A DNA stretch of 64,000 nucleotides from Cristatella mucedo. Taxonomy: Eukaryota > Bryozoa > Phylactolaemata > Cristatellidae. This document shows, piece by piece, positions 48,401-56,880 of this stretch. Where the stretch lies: NCBI GenBank assembly GCA_009760855.2, contig WPIO01000003.1, positions 7,627,501 through 7,691,500 of the forward strand, written 5' to 3'. The stretch's first letter is position 1; each line of letters opens with the position of its first letter. The position numbers were made by a program, and so were the translations under genes. The notes under the pieces are model-generated. The model saw only the letters and a program-made list of their open reading frames with translations, was not told the origin of the DNA and made no database searches.

Positions 48401-49890
48401 CGTCAGCCTGGCGTGCGACGGTATCACGCGGTCCACAACCCTGACGAGAGTGTGCAACGGGCAGACTCCTTGCACCGACCGACCGCACTCCTCGCACCCT
48501 GCGAACGTAAGTGGCACGATGCCTGGAATCACTGCAGTCAATGCACTGCAGCACTAACCATGACTCTGAAGCCCACTCGCTGTAGCAGCTGAGCAGTGGC
48601 ATCGTCAGCAGCAGCAGGTGGCAGCAGCAGTAGAGACCCAGAGAGGCAGAGAGACAGAGGCAGAGAGGCAGAGAGACAGGGAGGCAGAGAGACTGAGAGG
48701 CAGAGAGACTGAGAGGCAGAGAGACAGAGACAGAGAAACAGGGAGGCAGAGAGACTGAGAGATTGAGACTTTTTCTGCCATCTGAGCAACGTGTTCAGAA
48801 CACTGCTATTGCAACGCTAGCAGGAAGAACACCATTGCCCTGCAGGCTCCATTGCATAGCTGCAGCCATTCAATTGGTACAAGCGAAATGCTTTCACTTT
48901 CGATCTCAGACCCACCGACATGCAAACCTGGCCACGCCGTCCGTTACCATGGCAGTGGCTGGTCCAACCTTTAGATTTAGAGTTAAGGCAGGGAGGCAGA
49001 AACCGAGTCGGCAGCAGAAGCCAGAGTCGTGCACTCAGTCAGTACTCCCTCACTCAACCAGTGCTTTGCAGGCCCACCACGTGTGAACTGCCATCTCGAA
49101 GTTACACTGATAGTACCATATTTAGCTGACTGCCCTGACAGTGCTCATTAACAATAAGCTGGCCATCGTGACCAGTGCTCGGCTAGGTGGCCAGGCCCCA
49201 AGAATAAGAGAGAGAAAAGGTGAAGGTCGCCTGATTCAGCAGCCTCATTTGTATAGCGACAGAAGAGCCTCGGTAGCTATCCCCTAAAAAATTACTTGCT
49301 GATTTAACAGCTTGTTTTGTATAACGACAGAGGAGCATTTATGACTATAACCACCGCTTGCCGCGGCAATACAGGTTCACTCACAGTAGGATTCGAACCC
49401 ACGTTCTCGAGACCGAGGTCGTGGAAACCAACCGTCTCAATGGCAGTGGGCAATACAGGATTGACCCGAGTCGTGAAGCGGGAGTACCTCAGCCTTCGGC
49501 TAATCGCACCATCTCGCCAAGCATTTTATCGTGCATTTCCTTCCGTTCCTAAGATTTGGCTACGGGAGACGTGGTCATAATCATCGATCGCCTCACTTGC
49601 CGTTCGGTGACTTCGGGGCCGTCTGCGGCAGCTCCCAGAGCTGAGCACAGCGTTCTCATCGATCCCCTTGGATCCACACAGCATTCTGATCAATCTACTT
49701 TGGAGGCGACGGTATCTGCGGCACGAATTGGAGCGAAGCAAATGCTGACGTTAGGTAAAGCCTCGCTGGAGCTGCGACGATGCCGCCCCGCGAAGGCAGG
49801 AGCCGCTACTAAGGGGCCACAGCTGCAAAGTGCAGCGCGATCTTCCTCCTTACATGTGAGATCGTCGCTGAACAGCACCCGAGCAGCCAT
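31848..49890 (-). CDS. PLAG1: PR/SET-domain protein with a PLAG1-type seven-zinc-finger array (exons 49890-49854, 48498-48233, 42255-42100, 39604-39388, 34153-31848)
   Basis: Predicted nuclear DNA-binding regulator. The five exons total 2982 nt and join in one frame with phases 1, 0, 0, 1 (993 residues). Residues about 13-175 are a PR/SET domain of the PRDM4/10/15 group, with the entry motif WCEECGRS..GVCPLH, then [28 protein letters not shown] and [18 protein letters not shown] decayed finger follows (C294-x2-C297-x12-H310, second His lost), as after the PR domain of PRDM10. Then come a basic patch ([10 protein letters not shown]), poly-Ala, and seven C2H2 fingers (438-639). These match PLAG1 finger by finger, including RDHLKNH (third), KDVRRH (sixth) and [14 protein letters not shown] (seventh). 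The tail is Ala/Gly-rich. The fingers suggest binding to a GC-rich PLAG-like site. Histone methylation activity cannot be judged. CHCHD7 lies head to head, as beside human PLAG1. Confidence 0.88.
34215..34345 (-). mobile_element. L2-like LINE 3' end, reverse orientation
   Basis: A long aat repeat tail, then attcacttgataaagcgccc and taggcgctttacatttgctg, the reverse of the family 3' end. It lies about 60 bp from the acceptor of exon 5. Confidence 0.88.
34581..34740 (-). mobile_element. SINE-B copy, reverse orientation
   Basis: gctgatttaacagcttcatt, then tatcggctatcaccacca, then the reversed tRNA-like head aggattcgaacccacgacc and cctgggctaccatggccc. Confidence 0.8.
36495..36635 (+). mobile_element. 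SINE-A, best-preserved copy
   Basis: A box TGGCCCACTGG at 36505-36515 and B box GGCTCGAGCCC at 36556-36566 form the pol III promoter of a tRNA-like head. The tail catatgtgaagcgcctt then gttctcttaggatgctata matches the L2-like LINE 3' end. Confidence 0.88.
39388..39604 (-). CDS. PLAG1: PR-PLAG gene exon 4 (end of the PR domain and linker)
   Basis: The acceptor atggctcttttag is followed by [20 protein letters not shown], the final PR block (compare ELKVWYAASYAEF). An Ala/Gln-rich linker follows. The donor ccg|gtgagt leaves phase 1. Confidence 0.9.
40555..40700 (-). mobile_element. Second LINE family, 3' tip in reverse orientation
   Basis: aatgtaatgtatctctgtct, then tgtaattccacaaagcc and ctttcggtgcc, the reverse of the ACATT-tailed family end. 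It is in PR-PLAG intron 3. Confidence 0.75.
41710..41784. repeat. Perfect 25-bp inverted repeat with a 25-nt loop
   Basis: 41710-41734 is the exact reverse complement of 41760-41784. Three further short copies of aagtaagaa or aatacac motifs follow to about 41827. Confidence 0.95.
42100..42255 (-). CDS. PLAG1: PR-PLAG gene exon 3 (PR domain core)
   Basis: The acceptor gattgactcttcag and donor cag|gtgagg bound 52 codons, phase 0 at both ends. [20 protein letters not shown] and YQHNGGIY are near-identical to the PRDM10 core. Confidence 0.93.
42447..42472. repeat. (GA)n microsatellite
   Basis: A short GA run in PR-PLAG intron 2. Confidence 0.95.
42745..43690 (+). mobile_element. L2-like LINE, best-preserved copy
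   Basis: A 5'-truncated insertion in PR-PLAG intron 2. It has an intact 234-codon end of the pol frame, full 3' UTR, conserved tip (gcaaatgtaaagcgcctaga) and a tattattatt tail. Confidence 0.92.
42752..43456 (+). pseudogene. LINE reverse transcriptase, C-terminal part, frame intact
   Basis: Signatures [58 protein letters not shown] and [18 protein letters not shown]. It ends [12 protein letters not shown], the family's natural C-terminus. The catalytic half is missing. Confidence 0.88.
44005..44260 (-). mobile_element. L2-like LINE, decayed 3' fragment, reverse orientation
   Basis: Starts at aataacaacaacaaaaataa, then degraded tip, cacggtgtcag, and gggatgtcgtgaagtcagtc, the reverse of the coding end. 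Confidence 0.6.
44261..45502. other. PR-PLAG intron 2, unassigned stretch
   Basis: It includes a G/C run at about 44850 and a tandem duplication of a roughly 25-nt unit (gagcctacattgacatctac type) at about 45024-45078. No gene was seen. Confidence 0.5.
45503..46442 (-). mobile_element. L2-like LINE copy, reverse orientation
   Basis: Reverse tail at 45503, 3' UTR, then broken RT frames (46333-45941 and 46032-45817). It ends at the same internal position as the copy at 42745 (ccaagtgtgattcggaaat on the - strand), so both are truncated at nearly the same place. Confidence 0.88.
46443..48232. other. PR-PLAG intron 2, start-proximal part
   Basis: It contains a faint L2 tip (about 46690-46770, - strand) and a tRNA-like SINE remnant at about 47840-47915 (gtcgtgggttcaactcctga). 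The open frame at 47085-47690 (+) has no known motif. Confidence 0.45.
48233..48498 (-). CDS. PLAG1: PR-PLAG gene exon 2 (N-terminal half of the PR domain)
   Basis: The acceptor cttacgttcgcag and donor aag|gtgcgt bound it. It encodes [23 protein letters not shown]-like [26 protein letters not shown] and FGPAEGELV, typical of the first half of PRDM10/15 PR domains. Confidence 0.9.
48632..48768. repeat. Minisatellite, GACAGAGAGGCA-type units
   Basis: About 12-nt units (agagagacagggaggc, agagagactgagaggc variants) repeated about ten times within PR-PLAG intron 1. Confidence 0.9.
49222..49460 (-). mobile_element. SINE-B copies, reverse orientation (one truncated, one fuller)
   Basis: A truncated piece at about 49222-49285 is followed at about 49298 by gctgatttaacagcttg, then tataaccaccgcttgcc and the reversed head ggattcgaacccacg. 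Confidence 0.72.
49854..49890 (-). CDS. PLAG1: PR-PLAG gene exon 1 (start codon)
   Basis: ATG at 49890, then [12 protein letters not shown] plus one base before the donor cat|gtaagg. That base joins exon 2 to make the Trp codon of the conserved WCxxC. Confidence 0.75.
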
Positions 49891-50350
49891 AGCCACGTCT
49901 TACCTAAAAATACAACTTAGCCATCTTAGCAGCGCCATCGGCAGTGCCGGGAGCGCCGCGACGGCTAGCGACGGCCGTCTGCACGTGAGACGACGGCCGG
50001 CCCACCTCGCCGGGGCCCCTGCAGGGTTGGAGGGCCAGAGCCGATGGCAAAACGCGCCGCGCCGCCCGGCTGCCTCAAGGCACTTAGCGATGCGGGGATA
50101 GACAGCAACGGTAGCGCTATGCACGTTATACCATTTTAGAACGCTCATAGCAAGTACCGCGTCAGCTGGCGAGCGCAGCACAGTATAGAATAGCGCTCGC
50201 ATAACGGAAGTAATACCCGTACCCGACCCCCACTAAGCCGATGCATTGTGGGAGTGCGGGCGGCGCCATCACGCCGCCCGCTGCCTCGGTTCGCCAGCGG
50301 CTGGCGAAGCGAAGGCTGCGCTCGTCTTCGAGGGCGGCGTAGACCTCGCT
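49891..50350. promoter_or_regulatory. Shared head-to-head promoter of PR-PLAG (-) and CHCHD7 (+)
   Basis: Only 460 bp separate the two start codons, and the stretch is GC- and CpG-rich. It contains a perfect 10-bp hairpin (50256-50265 with 50272-50281, gcgggcggcg) and gcattgtgggag at about 50243. No TATA box is evident. Bidirectional use is inferred from gene layout. Confidence 0.7.
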
Positions 50351-50452
50351 ATGGACTTATTCGGCAAACCTTCCAAAACAGAGCAAGAAAAGCAGGAGAA
50401 AATTCTCAAGTCGAGCTTGCAGACGGACGAGGAGCGCAACCCTTGCACCCGG
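50351..50452 (+). CDS. CHCHD7: CHCHD7 exon 1
   Basis: 34 codons from MDLFGKPSKTEQ to NPCTR, followed by the donor cgg|gtgcgt. It supplies the first cysteine of CX9C motif 1. Confidence 0.92.
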
Positions 50453-52004
50453 GTGCGTGGTCGAGCGCAGCGTCGGCCGCTGGCCTGGCGGCGGCGGTTT
50501 CTGCTCGTTGCGCCGCGTTTTTGAGGGTGATTCTGTGGCGGAAGTCGATGAGGGACGTGCGCTTCGCCCTGCGCTGGGTTGCATAACGAATCCAGGACGT
50601 TTGGCTTTTAGGAGCAGCGTCTCTCGCTCAAGTGCCTTACCGATAGCGGATACAGTAAAGACGACTGCTCAGACTATTTTGAGAACTATCGGAACTGCAA
50701 GAAGTTCTGGGTACGAGCTTCATCGGGCGGAAAACGAGCCGCGCCGCCGGTTTGAGTGAGGATCGATAAGAAACGAAGCGGCTCTTGGCCGCCCGTCGCC
50801 GCTCATGCCGCTGTATATGCCTCTCGTGCCGCTGTATACGCCCCTCGTGCCGCTGTCCGAGAGCAGAATGAAGATGGCTGGGGCTACAAAATGCGGCTGA
50901 ACGCATCCCGCCCTACTCGCCGACCGCTGTGTGGGCTGCAACCTTGGTGGTCTAACCTGATAATCGAAAAATAAGCTCGACAGCGTCTCGACTGCTCAAT
51001 GTCGGTCCTGTACACTTGGGTCCCTAGGTTCCCTTTGGCATATCTGTACGCCGGAGGAAAGCGAACATGCCCAGCCGCTCTAGTTAGGCCCAGGACCCGT
51101 ATGCTTGCCTTTAGCTGCCCAGATAGTGGGCTCGAACCCCGAGGCTTATGGAAAGTTCGTGGTTAAAAGATTTGAGTTCTCTGCGTGCACTATGCAAATG
51201 AAGTATATTTTTATATGTAGCGGCACGTCAGTTTTAGCTTTTTTTTTTTACCTCCACTGTTGGGCAGTGACTGGCGCCTCCGAGCCTTGTCCAGCCGGCT
51301 CATTTCATTCGTTGGCGCATGCCTACCAGTGAGCAAGAACGAAGGGTAAGGTGCTCATGTTCTTCACGACCCAGGTTGTGGGTTTGAGACCTTCAGTGGG
51401 CGATCCTTCATGGCCCAGTGCAAGCGAAGGTGGTAGCTGTTAAGACCTTTCTGCCGCTGTACAAATGAAGCCGCAAAAATCAGCTATCCTTTTTTTGCAT
51501 TGCACAAGTAAGCATGCCATTTCACAGGATATCGTTTGTGATCTATCGTTCTCTCACTCTTTTTTTCTCCCTCTGGACATATTTCTCTTTCTTGCTCCTG
51601 CTGTCTTTCTGTCCTGCCCTAGTATCTCCTCGGCCTCTCCTCTCCCTTCCACCATCTTGTCTCTCCATCTGTCTATATGTATTTGTTTCTCTCCCCCCTC
51701 TCTGGATCTCTATGTGTATCTCTCTACGCACATGCGTTCGGCTCCTCCCACCTGCAAGCACTTGCTAGCACATTCGTGACTGTGGATGCTTTGTGTGCCA
51801 CGGGGTCAGGTAGTGCTGCTCTAAATCATCGGCAGACTCGTTCTGGCGCATTCAGATCTTAAGCTGACAGCTGCTGTCGCTGACTTTCAGGACTACATCG
51901 TACGAGAGCGTCGCAGGAAGGGCCTGCTGCCACACCTGCCAGCTGCTGGGGACCGCGACAAGATACGCTCCCAGTACAAGGACTACGTTCAGGCCAAGCA
52001 CTAG
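50351..52004 (+). CDS. CHCHD7: CHCHD7 homologue, twin CX9C protein, complete (exons 50351-50452, 50612-50710, 51891-52004)
   Basis: A small twin CX9C (CHCH) protein of the mitochondrial intermembrane space, imported and oxidised by the MIA40 pathway. Its exact role is poorly known. The three exons give 104 residues (human about 85). The two CX9C motifs are C32-x9-C42 and C53-x9-C63, and the first spans the exon 1/2 junction, which confirms the acceptor cttttag at 50605-50611. Family matches are YSKDDCSDYFENYRNCKKFW (human YDRERCSTYFLRYKNCRRFW) and IVRERRRKGLLPHLP (human IVMQRRKNGVKPFMP). All junctions are phase 0. No signal peptide is expected. It is head to head with the PLAG-type gene, as in human, and a second ORF begins 16 nt after its stop. 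Confidence 0.95.
50612..50710 (+). CDS. CHCHD7: CHCHD7 exon 2
   Basis: 33 codons between the acceptor ttggcttttag and donor tgg|gtacga. It supplies the other three CX9C cysteines. A later acceptor (ctcgctcaag) would destroy the nine-residue spacing. Confidence 0.93.
51084..51215 (+). mobile_element. SINE-A copy in CHCHD7 intron 2
   Basis: gtgggctcgaaccccgaggc (B box) is followed by an altered tail (ttgagttctctgcgtgcac, tatgcaaatgaagtatat). Confidence 0.68.
51338..51480 (+). mobile_element. SINE-B copy in CHCHD7 intron 2
   Basis: gtaaggtgctcatgttcttc, caggttgtgggtttgagac, then tggtagctgttaagacc and ctgccgctgtacaaatgaa. Confidence 0.75.
51891..52004 (+). CDS. CHCHD7: CHCHD7 exon 3
   Basis: The acceptor ctgactttcag is followed by 37 codons (DYIVRERRRKG ... 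DYVQAKH) and TAG. Confidence 0.92.
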   Translation, partial: DYIVRERRRKGLLPHLPAAGDRDKIRSQYKDYVQAKH

Positions 52005-52020
52005 CAGTGTCTCTCGGCTG

Positions 52021-52256
52021 ATGGCTACCACCGAGAAACAGTGCAACTCACCAGCCTGTGGATTCTCGTCGACGGAGAGCAGTGGCAGCAGTGTCGACCT
52101 GAGTGGCTCTGGCAGACAGCAGCTCGATAGATTCCTCAGATACAATTTCGTTGACGATGCCACATTTGTGGCGGGCTGGAAGAAAATCCGTGACAGGGCA
52201 CCGACTAGTGTTTCTGTTGACCAGTACTTGGAAGCTAAGCTCTATTACTATGGCTC
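52021..52256 (+). CDS. PEX39: PEX39-like exon 1
   Basis: MATTEKQCNSPACGF at the start, YLEAKLYYYG at the end, then the donor gtaaga. If unspliced, the frame stops two codons later. Confidence 0.65.
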
Positions 52257-54137
52257 GTAAGACGTCTGTTATTGTGCACGTGTGTGTATGACTGCATGTC
52301 TGTTCGTGCAAATAGTGATGGTTAGTTTAGGAGACCTCAGTGGGTTCGTACGATCGGTATTTACTCTTGCTGCATGATCCCAAAGGTTTTCGATATCGGT
52401 GTATACTCTTTTTGTTGTTTTGGCCAGTATTGTTTTGCGCATAGTGCCTCCATTAGTGTCTTTCCTTGCCTCTGCTTTTCACTGCCAATTGCAATTACTA
52501 TTGCTTCCCAGAAATCACTATCTTCGAACTACAGTTATTATCTCATGATAATTATCTCAGGCATGCTGTACTGAGGAATCTTGGTGAATGTATGCCAGAA
52601 CTTATTGACTAGCAATAACTTGAGAAAAGTAAATATGCCGTGCTTTGTGGTAGATGCAAAAAGCAACCATCAAACAGTCTGCAGACCTGCCTCCCAAACG
52701 GTAGTCCATCTTGCCGAAAAAAATGGGACAGATCCTTCCGGCTCAATAATAATATTTGTAAAACATTTATACAACACTTAAAGATAAATAAATCTCTTTC
52801 TTGGTACTTTGCATGTGCTCCACATTGCAAATGCAATTATGCCGATGCTCACTTTTTGTTGCTGTATACTGTATAGGAGAGTACCTAGATCTGCTAAGTC
52901 GAAAGCTCAGAGGCTTTGAATTTCCATCTGTTATGTGCTGGTCGTACACAATGTCTAGCCGGTGTGTTGGAAAGTTAGGCCATGTTTTGCGTGCTATCAC
53001 ATGATTGAGCTGACATTGTATTGTCATCCAGCCATGGCACAAGTGGTGATTGGTCTTTTTAATTTTCGCTGTGGAGGCTAGGTGCTTGGGTATCTCAAAA
53101 ATGCATCAAGACCCCTCCTTTCCCTCTTATTTTATTTATCTATCTCCCCCATGTGAATGTAATACAACAAACGTCGGAGACATGCCCTGAAGTATTCCAT
53201 TCGTTCCTTTTCGGTGCTCATTCCCTCGGCTGATGGCTTCCGGTCACTCTGTATTTTGAATTTGCTGCTTTGCATTCACCTCTTAAGGTCGCACGTGCAT
53301 ATTCAGTCATTTATGGGATGTTGGGGTGGCAGGACCGCTGGTTGGGGGAGGGGGGGGCTCCCCTGCTTACATGGACCCACGTAAGTCGTACGGGTTATAC
53401 CCGTTTTACACCTGAAGTCGGCTCGCGGTCAGGAATGAAGTTTAAAGCCTCGGCTTTAAAGCCCTGTGTTGAGAGCCGAGCGAAAGTAGTCTTGATAGCT
53501 CACTCAATCGAGTGCCGGACCGGTGGCCCAGCGTTGTGTGATCGGTCCCTACTCGAGGCAGCATTTGGTGCTCAGCCTCACTGCATAGGCGGTTGCTTTC
53601 AATAGGAAAGAAACTGGACACATTGATGCATCGATACTTATGCATATCATATGTGCATTGCTGCTGCAAGATATATATATGGGTCTCGTTTATTTTAGCA
53701 TTATCGAGCCAATCCCTGAAAATGTGCGGAAGAGCTGGAAAGGGCTGCTGAGCCATCAGCAGCAGGGTGGTACTGCTGAAATTCGGCCCTGCGGAAGCCT
53801 AGTTGATGCCGACAAATGTATTGACTCTGTCAGCTGTCGCACAGAAGAACGAACTGCCAGTCTGGATTCAGCTTGCCTTCTACCTCCTCCTGGGCATCTG
53901 CCGTCGTCGACCTTGGTCGATTCAGCTGAGCCTGATCTGTGCTTAGCCAACGTAGACAATACAGCAGCACCTTATCCGACGTCATTTGCTCAAGTTCTTA
54001 AGATAGTTTCTGCTGGACAGGAGCTGCCCGGAATTGAGCATTTAGCCATTGCTGCCACGAATAGTCCCCCTACTGCTTCGACGATGCAGCAGCCTTTGAA
54101 GCCGTGGGAGCGCATTGCATCATCTGCTGCCGACTGA
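52021..54137 (+). CDS. PEX39: KPWE-motif protein resembling C6orf226/PEX39 (exons 52021-52256, 53699-54137)
   Basis: C6orf226, more recently named PEX39, is a small peroxisomal factor that works with PEX7 in import of PTS2 cargo and carries a (K/R)PWE motif. The two exons give 224 residues. The donor ggctc|gtaaga leaves phase 2 and the acceptor tttattttag fits. The C-terminus has SFAQVLKIVSAGQELPGIEH and QQPLKPWERIASS (KPWE at 213-216), matching the human LAQLLQLVQQGQELPGLE ... RPKPWE. The N-terminal part (LDRFLRYNFVDD, FVAGWKKI, DQYLEAKLYYYGS) looks conserved, but I cannot name it. The protein is longer than human C6orf226 (about 100 residues). The ATG is 16 nt after the CHCHD7 stop, in another frame and in the same exon. 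An ATTAAA at 54302-54307 may be the poly(A) signal. Confidence 0.65.
52257..53698 (+). other. Intron of the PEX39-like gene
   Basis: It contains a decayed L2 tip in reverse (about 52742-52830, ataaatctctttcttggtac), which supplies an AATAAA at 52787-52792 that CHCHD7 transcripts could use. Nothing else was recognised. Confidence 0.5.
53699..54137 (+). CDS. PEX39: PEX39-like exon 2 (KPWE)
   Basis: The acceptor ctcgtttattttag is followed by IIEPIPENVRKSWKG, a variable Ser/Pro-rich stretch, then the conserved GQELPGIEHLAI and KPWE end. Confidence 0.72.
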
Positions 54138-54301
54138 ATCTTCGTGACTAAATGCACCCTTGCATCGGAGCTGACTGTCGTATAGTGACTAAAAACACCA
54201 GATTGGTAACATGCACCCTCTTTGCTGGGCTTTTGCCCATTTGAAGAATGCTCTTGCTGAAGTAGCTGCTAAATCGGTTACCGTGTCCTGTCTTTTGAGT
54301 C

Positions 54302-54307
54302 ATTAAA
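54302..54307 (+). promoter_or_regulatory. Possible poly(A) signal ATTAAA
   Basis: 165 nt after the stop of the PEX39-like frame. It is the first such hexamer I see downstream. Confidence 0.35.
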
Positions 54308-54825
54308 TGACCAGCGATAGTTGCTTCACTGCCCCTGCTTTGGATAGTCCTTGTGCTATTACTGTCTTAGATGGTTTATGCTGCCCCTGCCGTTGCCACT
54401 ACAGCCAGCTGCATTGGACAGCAGTAGTAATTAAATCGAGACACCACCGAGGAAAGGTGACTGTCACTTTTTACAAAAGTGAACATGTAAGGACCAGATT
54501 TGTCTGATCAGTAGCATGTTGAGGCAGCAGAATAAGCTTTACGTTCGGTACCCATTGGTAAGCATTGCAAAGAATCTGCCTGGTCTGTCTTTACTAAATC
54601 CTAAATAAGGGAGAACTATAACTATGCTGCGTCCTCCCTTGGTAGAATATATGCCAATGGTATTGACTACTAGAGGAGCAGCTGGGTGAAGCAGCAGGGT
54701 CATAGCCTCCGGTGGGACTGCGAATGAGTACTCTCTTTGCCTGGCCGTCAAGCCGGTGAGCTGCAAAACTAGCCAAAGCAAATGGATGATTTATTGGATC
54801 ACGCCTAGAACGACTTGCCGATGCA

Positions 54826-54985
54826 TCTTGGTGGGGCTGGGTCTTAGCTCATGAGGTAAGGTGCTCCCTCTTCACGACCCAGGTCATTGGTTTGAGGACT
54901 GAAATGGACGTTCCTTTATTGTTAACTGCAAGTGGTAGTGATAGCCGTGAAGACTCATCTGCTGCTATATAAATGAGGCAGTTAA
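54826..54985 (+). mobile_element. SINE-B copy
   Basis: gggtcttagctcatgaggta, ccctcttcacgacccagg, then tagtgatagccgtgaagac and gctgctatataaatgagg. Confidence 0.78.
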
Positions 54986-56244
54986 CTCAGCTTGCCTCGT
55001 ACGAGGGCGAGTTTGGGGTTTTCTCCTCTACGGGGGAGTTTTGTCCAACGCACGTCGGACACTTGTCTGTTGCACTTTGTAGGAGGTAAAATGCCTGACT
55101 ACCGGTCGGAGTAGCAAAACTGTGCGACTGACAAGCATTGCTAGCCGTTTGCCAGCGACGACTGAGATGTGGCAGCAAACTGGGCACCATGCAGGCTGTT
55201 TAATCACTTTTGAATGACCTTTATCTAATTTAACTTCAGAAAGTGTACTGGGGTAAAAACTAATCAAGCGAATTGTGGTGAGAGCAGGTCTGAATTTCAA
55301 TTTTTTGTGTGAGCCAAAACGTAGAGCAATAGGTATTGACTTCATATTGGGCGATGTATGTATTGATACAATATGCTGCCAGTTGCACATTAAGTAGTTC
55401 AAAGAAAAGAAACTGAGTCCTTCGTGCTGCTTCCGAAGATGTTATGGGATCTTTATCTGCCTGAGAGTGGTCCTACCGGAAGGAGTGATCTATCGTCGAT
55501 GAGTGTCAATTCTCTTAAGATGGACAGCTTAGCCACGTATCATCTTATTCTAATCTACCAGCATTACAATTTATGCATGATAATTAAAATCACTAAACTG
55601 GAATCTCAGCACTGCTCATTGGCACTGCCATGAGTAGGCCAGGGAGCTTTAGCTCCTTTTAAGGATAAGGAGACGATAAGCAGAGAATTCAAGGTGAGCT
55701 GCTTGACACGCCCTAATAGCCCCACCCTTTCTTAGATGCCTGTTGGTTCCCTCTCGGTTGGCTGTAATACTTCCTGAGGGGTGACTTGCAAGGTTCAGAA
55801 ATCTGCACCTGAGGCTTCTAGGGGATTCATCTTCTGCATAAAGATTGGAGGTCTGCCTCCATAGGGGCCTTACCAATTTTCAAAAGGAGATTAGGAAGAC
55901 CTACTGGACGGCAGCTCCAGGGTCGTTAAATGGAGTAGATGTCGTTTTATAATGTGGAGGGGCTATCACAATCAGTGGCGTTCCTTCGATATTGTGTAAC
56001 CGCGAAGAAGCTCGTCCCCCGGCTCTCTACCGGTGGACGGTATTGTGCAGCGCGGTTACGCGGCGCTCGCACACCGGACCGACGGAGTTAACTGCTGCGT
56101 GAGAACTCCCGAAGCCCGACTACAGTATGCCACCACACGCCTGCGTCCTAGCAGTGGTCCTGTCCCCGAAGGCGGACCGCTACAGCACCTCAAGATACGA
56201 GCCGCTAACTGAGTAGCCGGCAGAACACAACCGCGAAGCCTAAG
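54986..56244. other. Non-coding: nothing recognised
   Basis: Short open frames only. A short inverted relation, accgcgaagaagc against gcgcggttacgcggc near 56000-56060, was noted without further support. Confidence 0.4.
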
Positions 56245-56399
56245 TTGCACTTAGCTGCTCGTTGCCATAGGTTCGACTCTCGTGCTCTCGAGGCGTATTC
56301 TCCGATCGACTATCGAAGCTGCAGCCCTGAGCTCTGTCAGTCATGTCGTTTATACTCTGTCTATCTCTTTCTCTCTCTGTCTGTCTCTTTCTCTGTCTG

Positions 56400-56448
<49 letters not shown>

Positions 56449-56505
56449 CTCTATAATAGAGACTAGGTTCTCTTAGGGTGCTATACAGATGAATTATATA
56501 TAAAT
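56245..56505 (+). mobile_element. SINE-A copy split by a CT microsatellite
   Basis: A B-box-like ataggttcgactctcgtgc is followed by a CT/CTGT tract (about 56370-56443), then the tail aatagagactaggttctct and tagggtgctatacagatg. Confidence 0.6.
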
Positions 56506-56774
56506 TATATAAAAACCATTAATTGTTGCATATACTGCAACTGTTTATGCAATTTTTGATGTCGGTAACTGTAGTGCAAAAAATTTCCTAAAGAATTATA
56601 TATAACATATAAGGCTGATTATTATCATCGTCGTAATCATTATTTTCACTTGGTTAGATTTAGAGAACAGCACATTAATCATAATGCTTGCATTATCCGA
56701 GCCATACAATTCGAGTTGTTACTATATCCTGCAACGATGTTTTGGTGTGCTGAAGATAATCTCGTTAAGGATCC

Positions 56775-56880
56775 TATTCTAGTAATAATAACACTAGATA
56801 AAGCACCCTCAGAACAGTCTCTTTTTAGGCGCTTTACATTTACTGCAAAGGAAACATGATCGAAAGATTAATAGTAAAAA
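56775..56880 (-). mobile_element. L2-like LINE 3' tip, reverse orientation
   Basis: taataataacactagataaa, then ttttaggcgctttacattta and ctgcaaaggaaacatgatcg. Confidence 0.8.

Noticed and set aside
48632-48768. CRISPR-like array
   Set aside because: The units are short tandem purine repeats without unique spacers, in an animal intron.
50246-50350. CHCHD7 start at an upstream codon (frame open from 50246)
   Set aside because: The upstream residues are not conserved in the family. ATG 50351 gives a length close to known CHCHD7 proteins.
51892-52020. Extension of the PEX39-like frame upstream through the CHCHD7 exon
   Set aside because: The frame is open but overlaps the CHCHD7 coding sequence in another frame, lacks an ATG and shows no conserved residues. 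It is probably chance.
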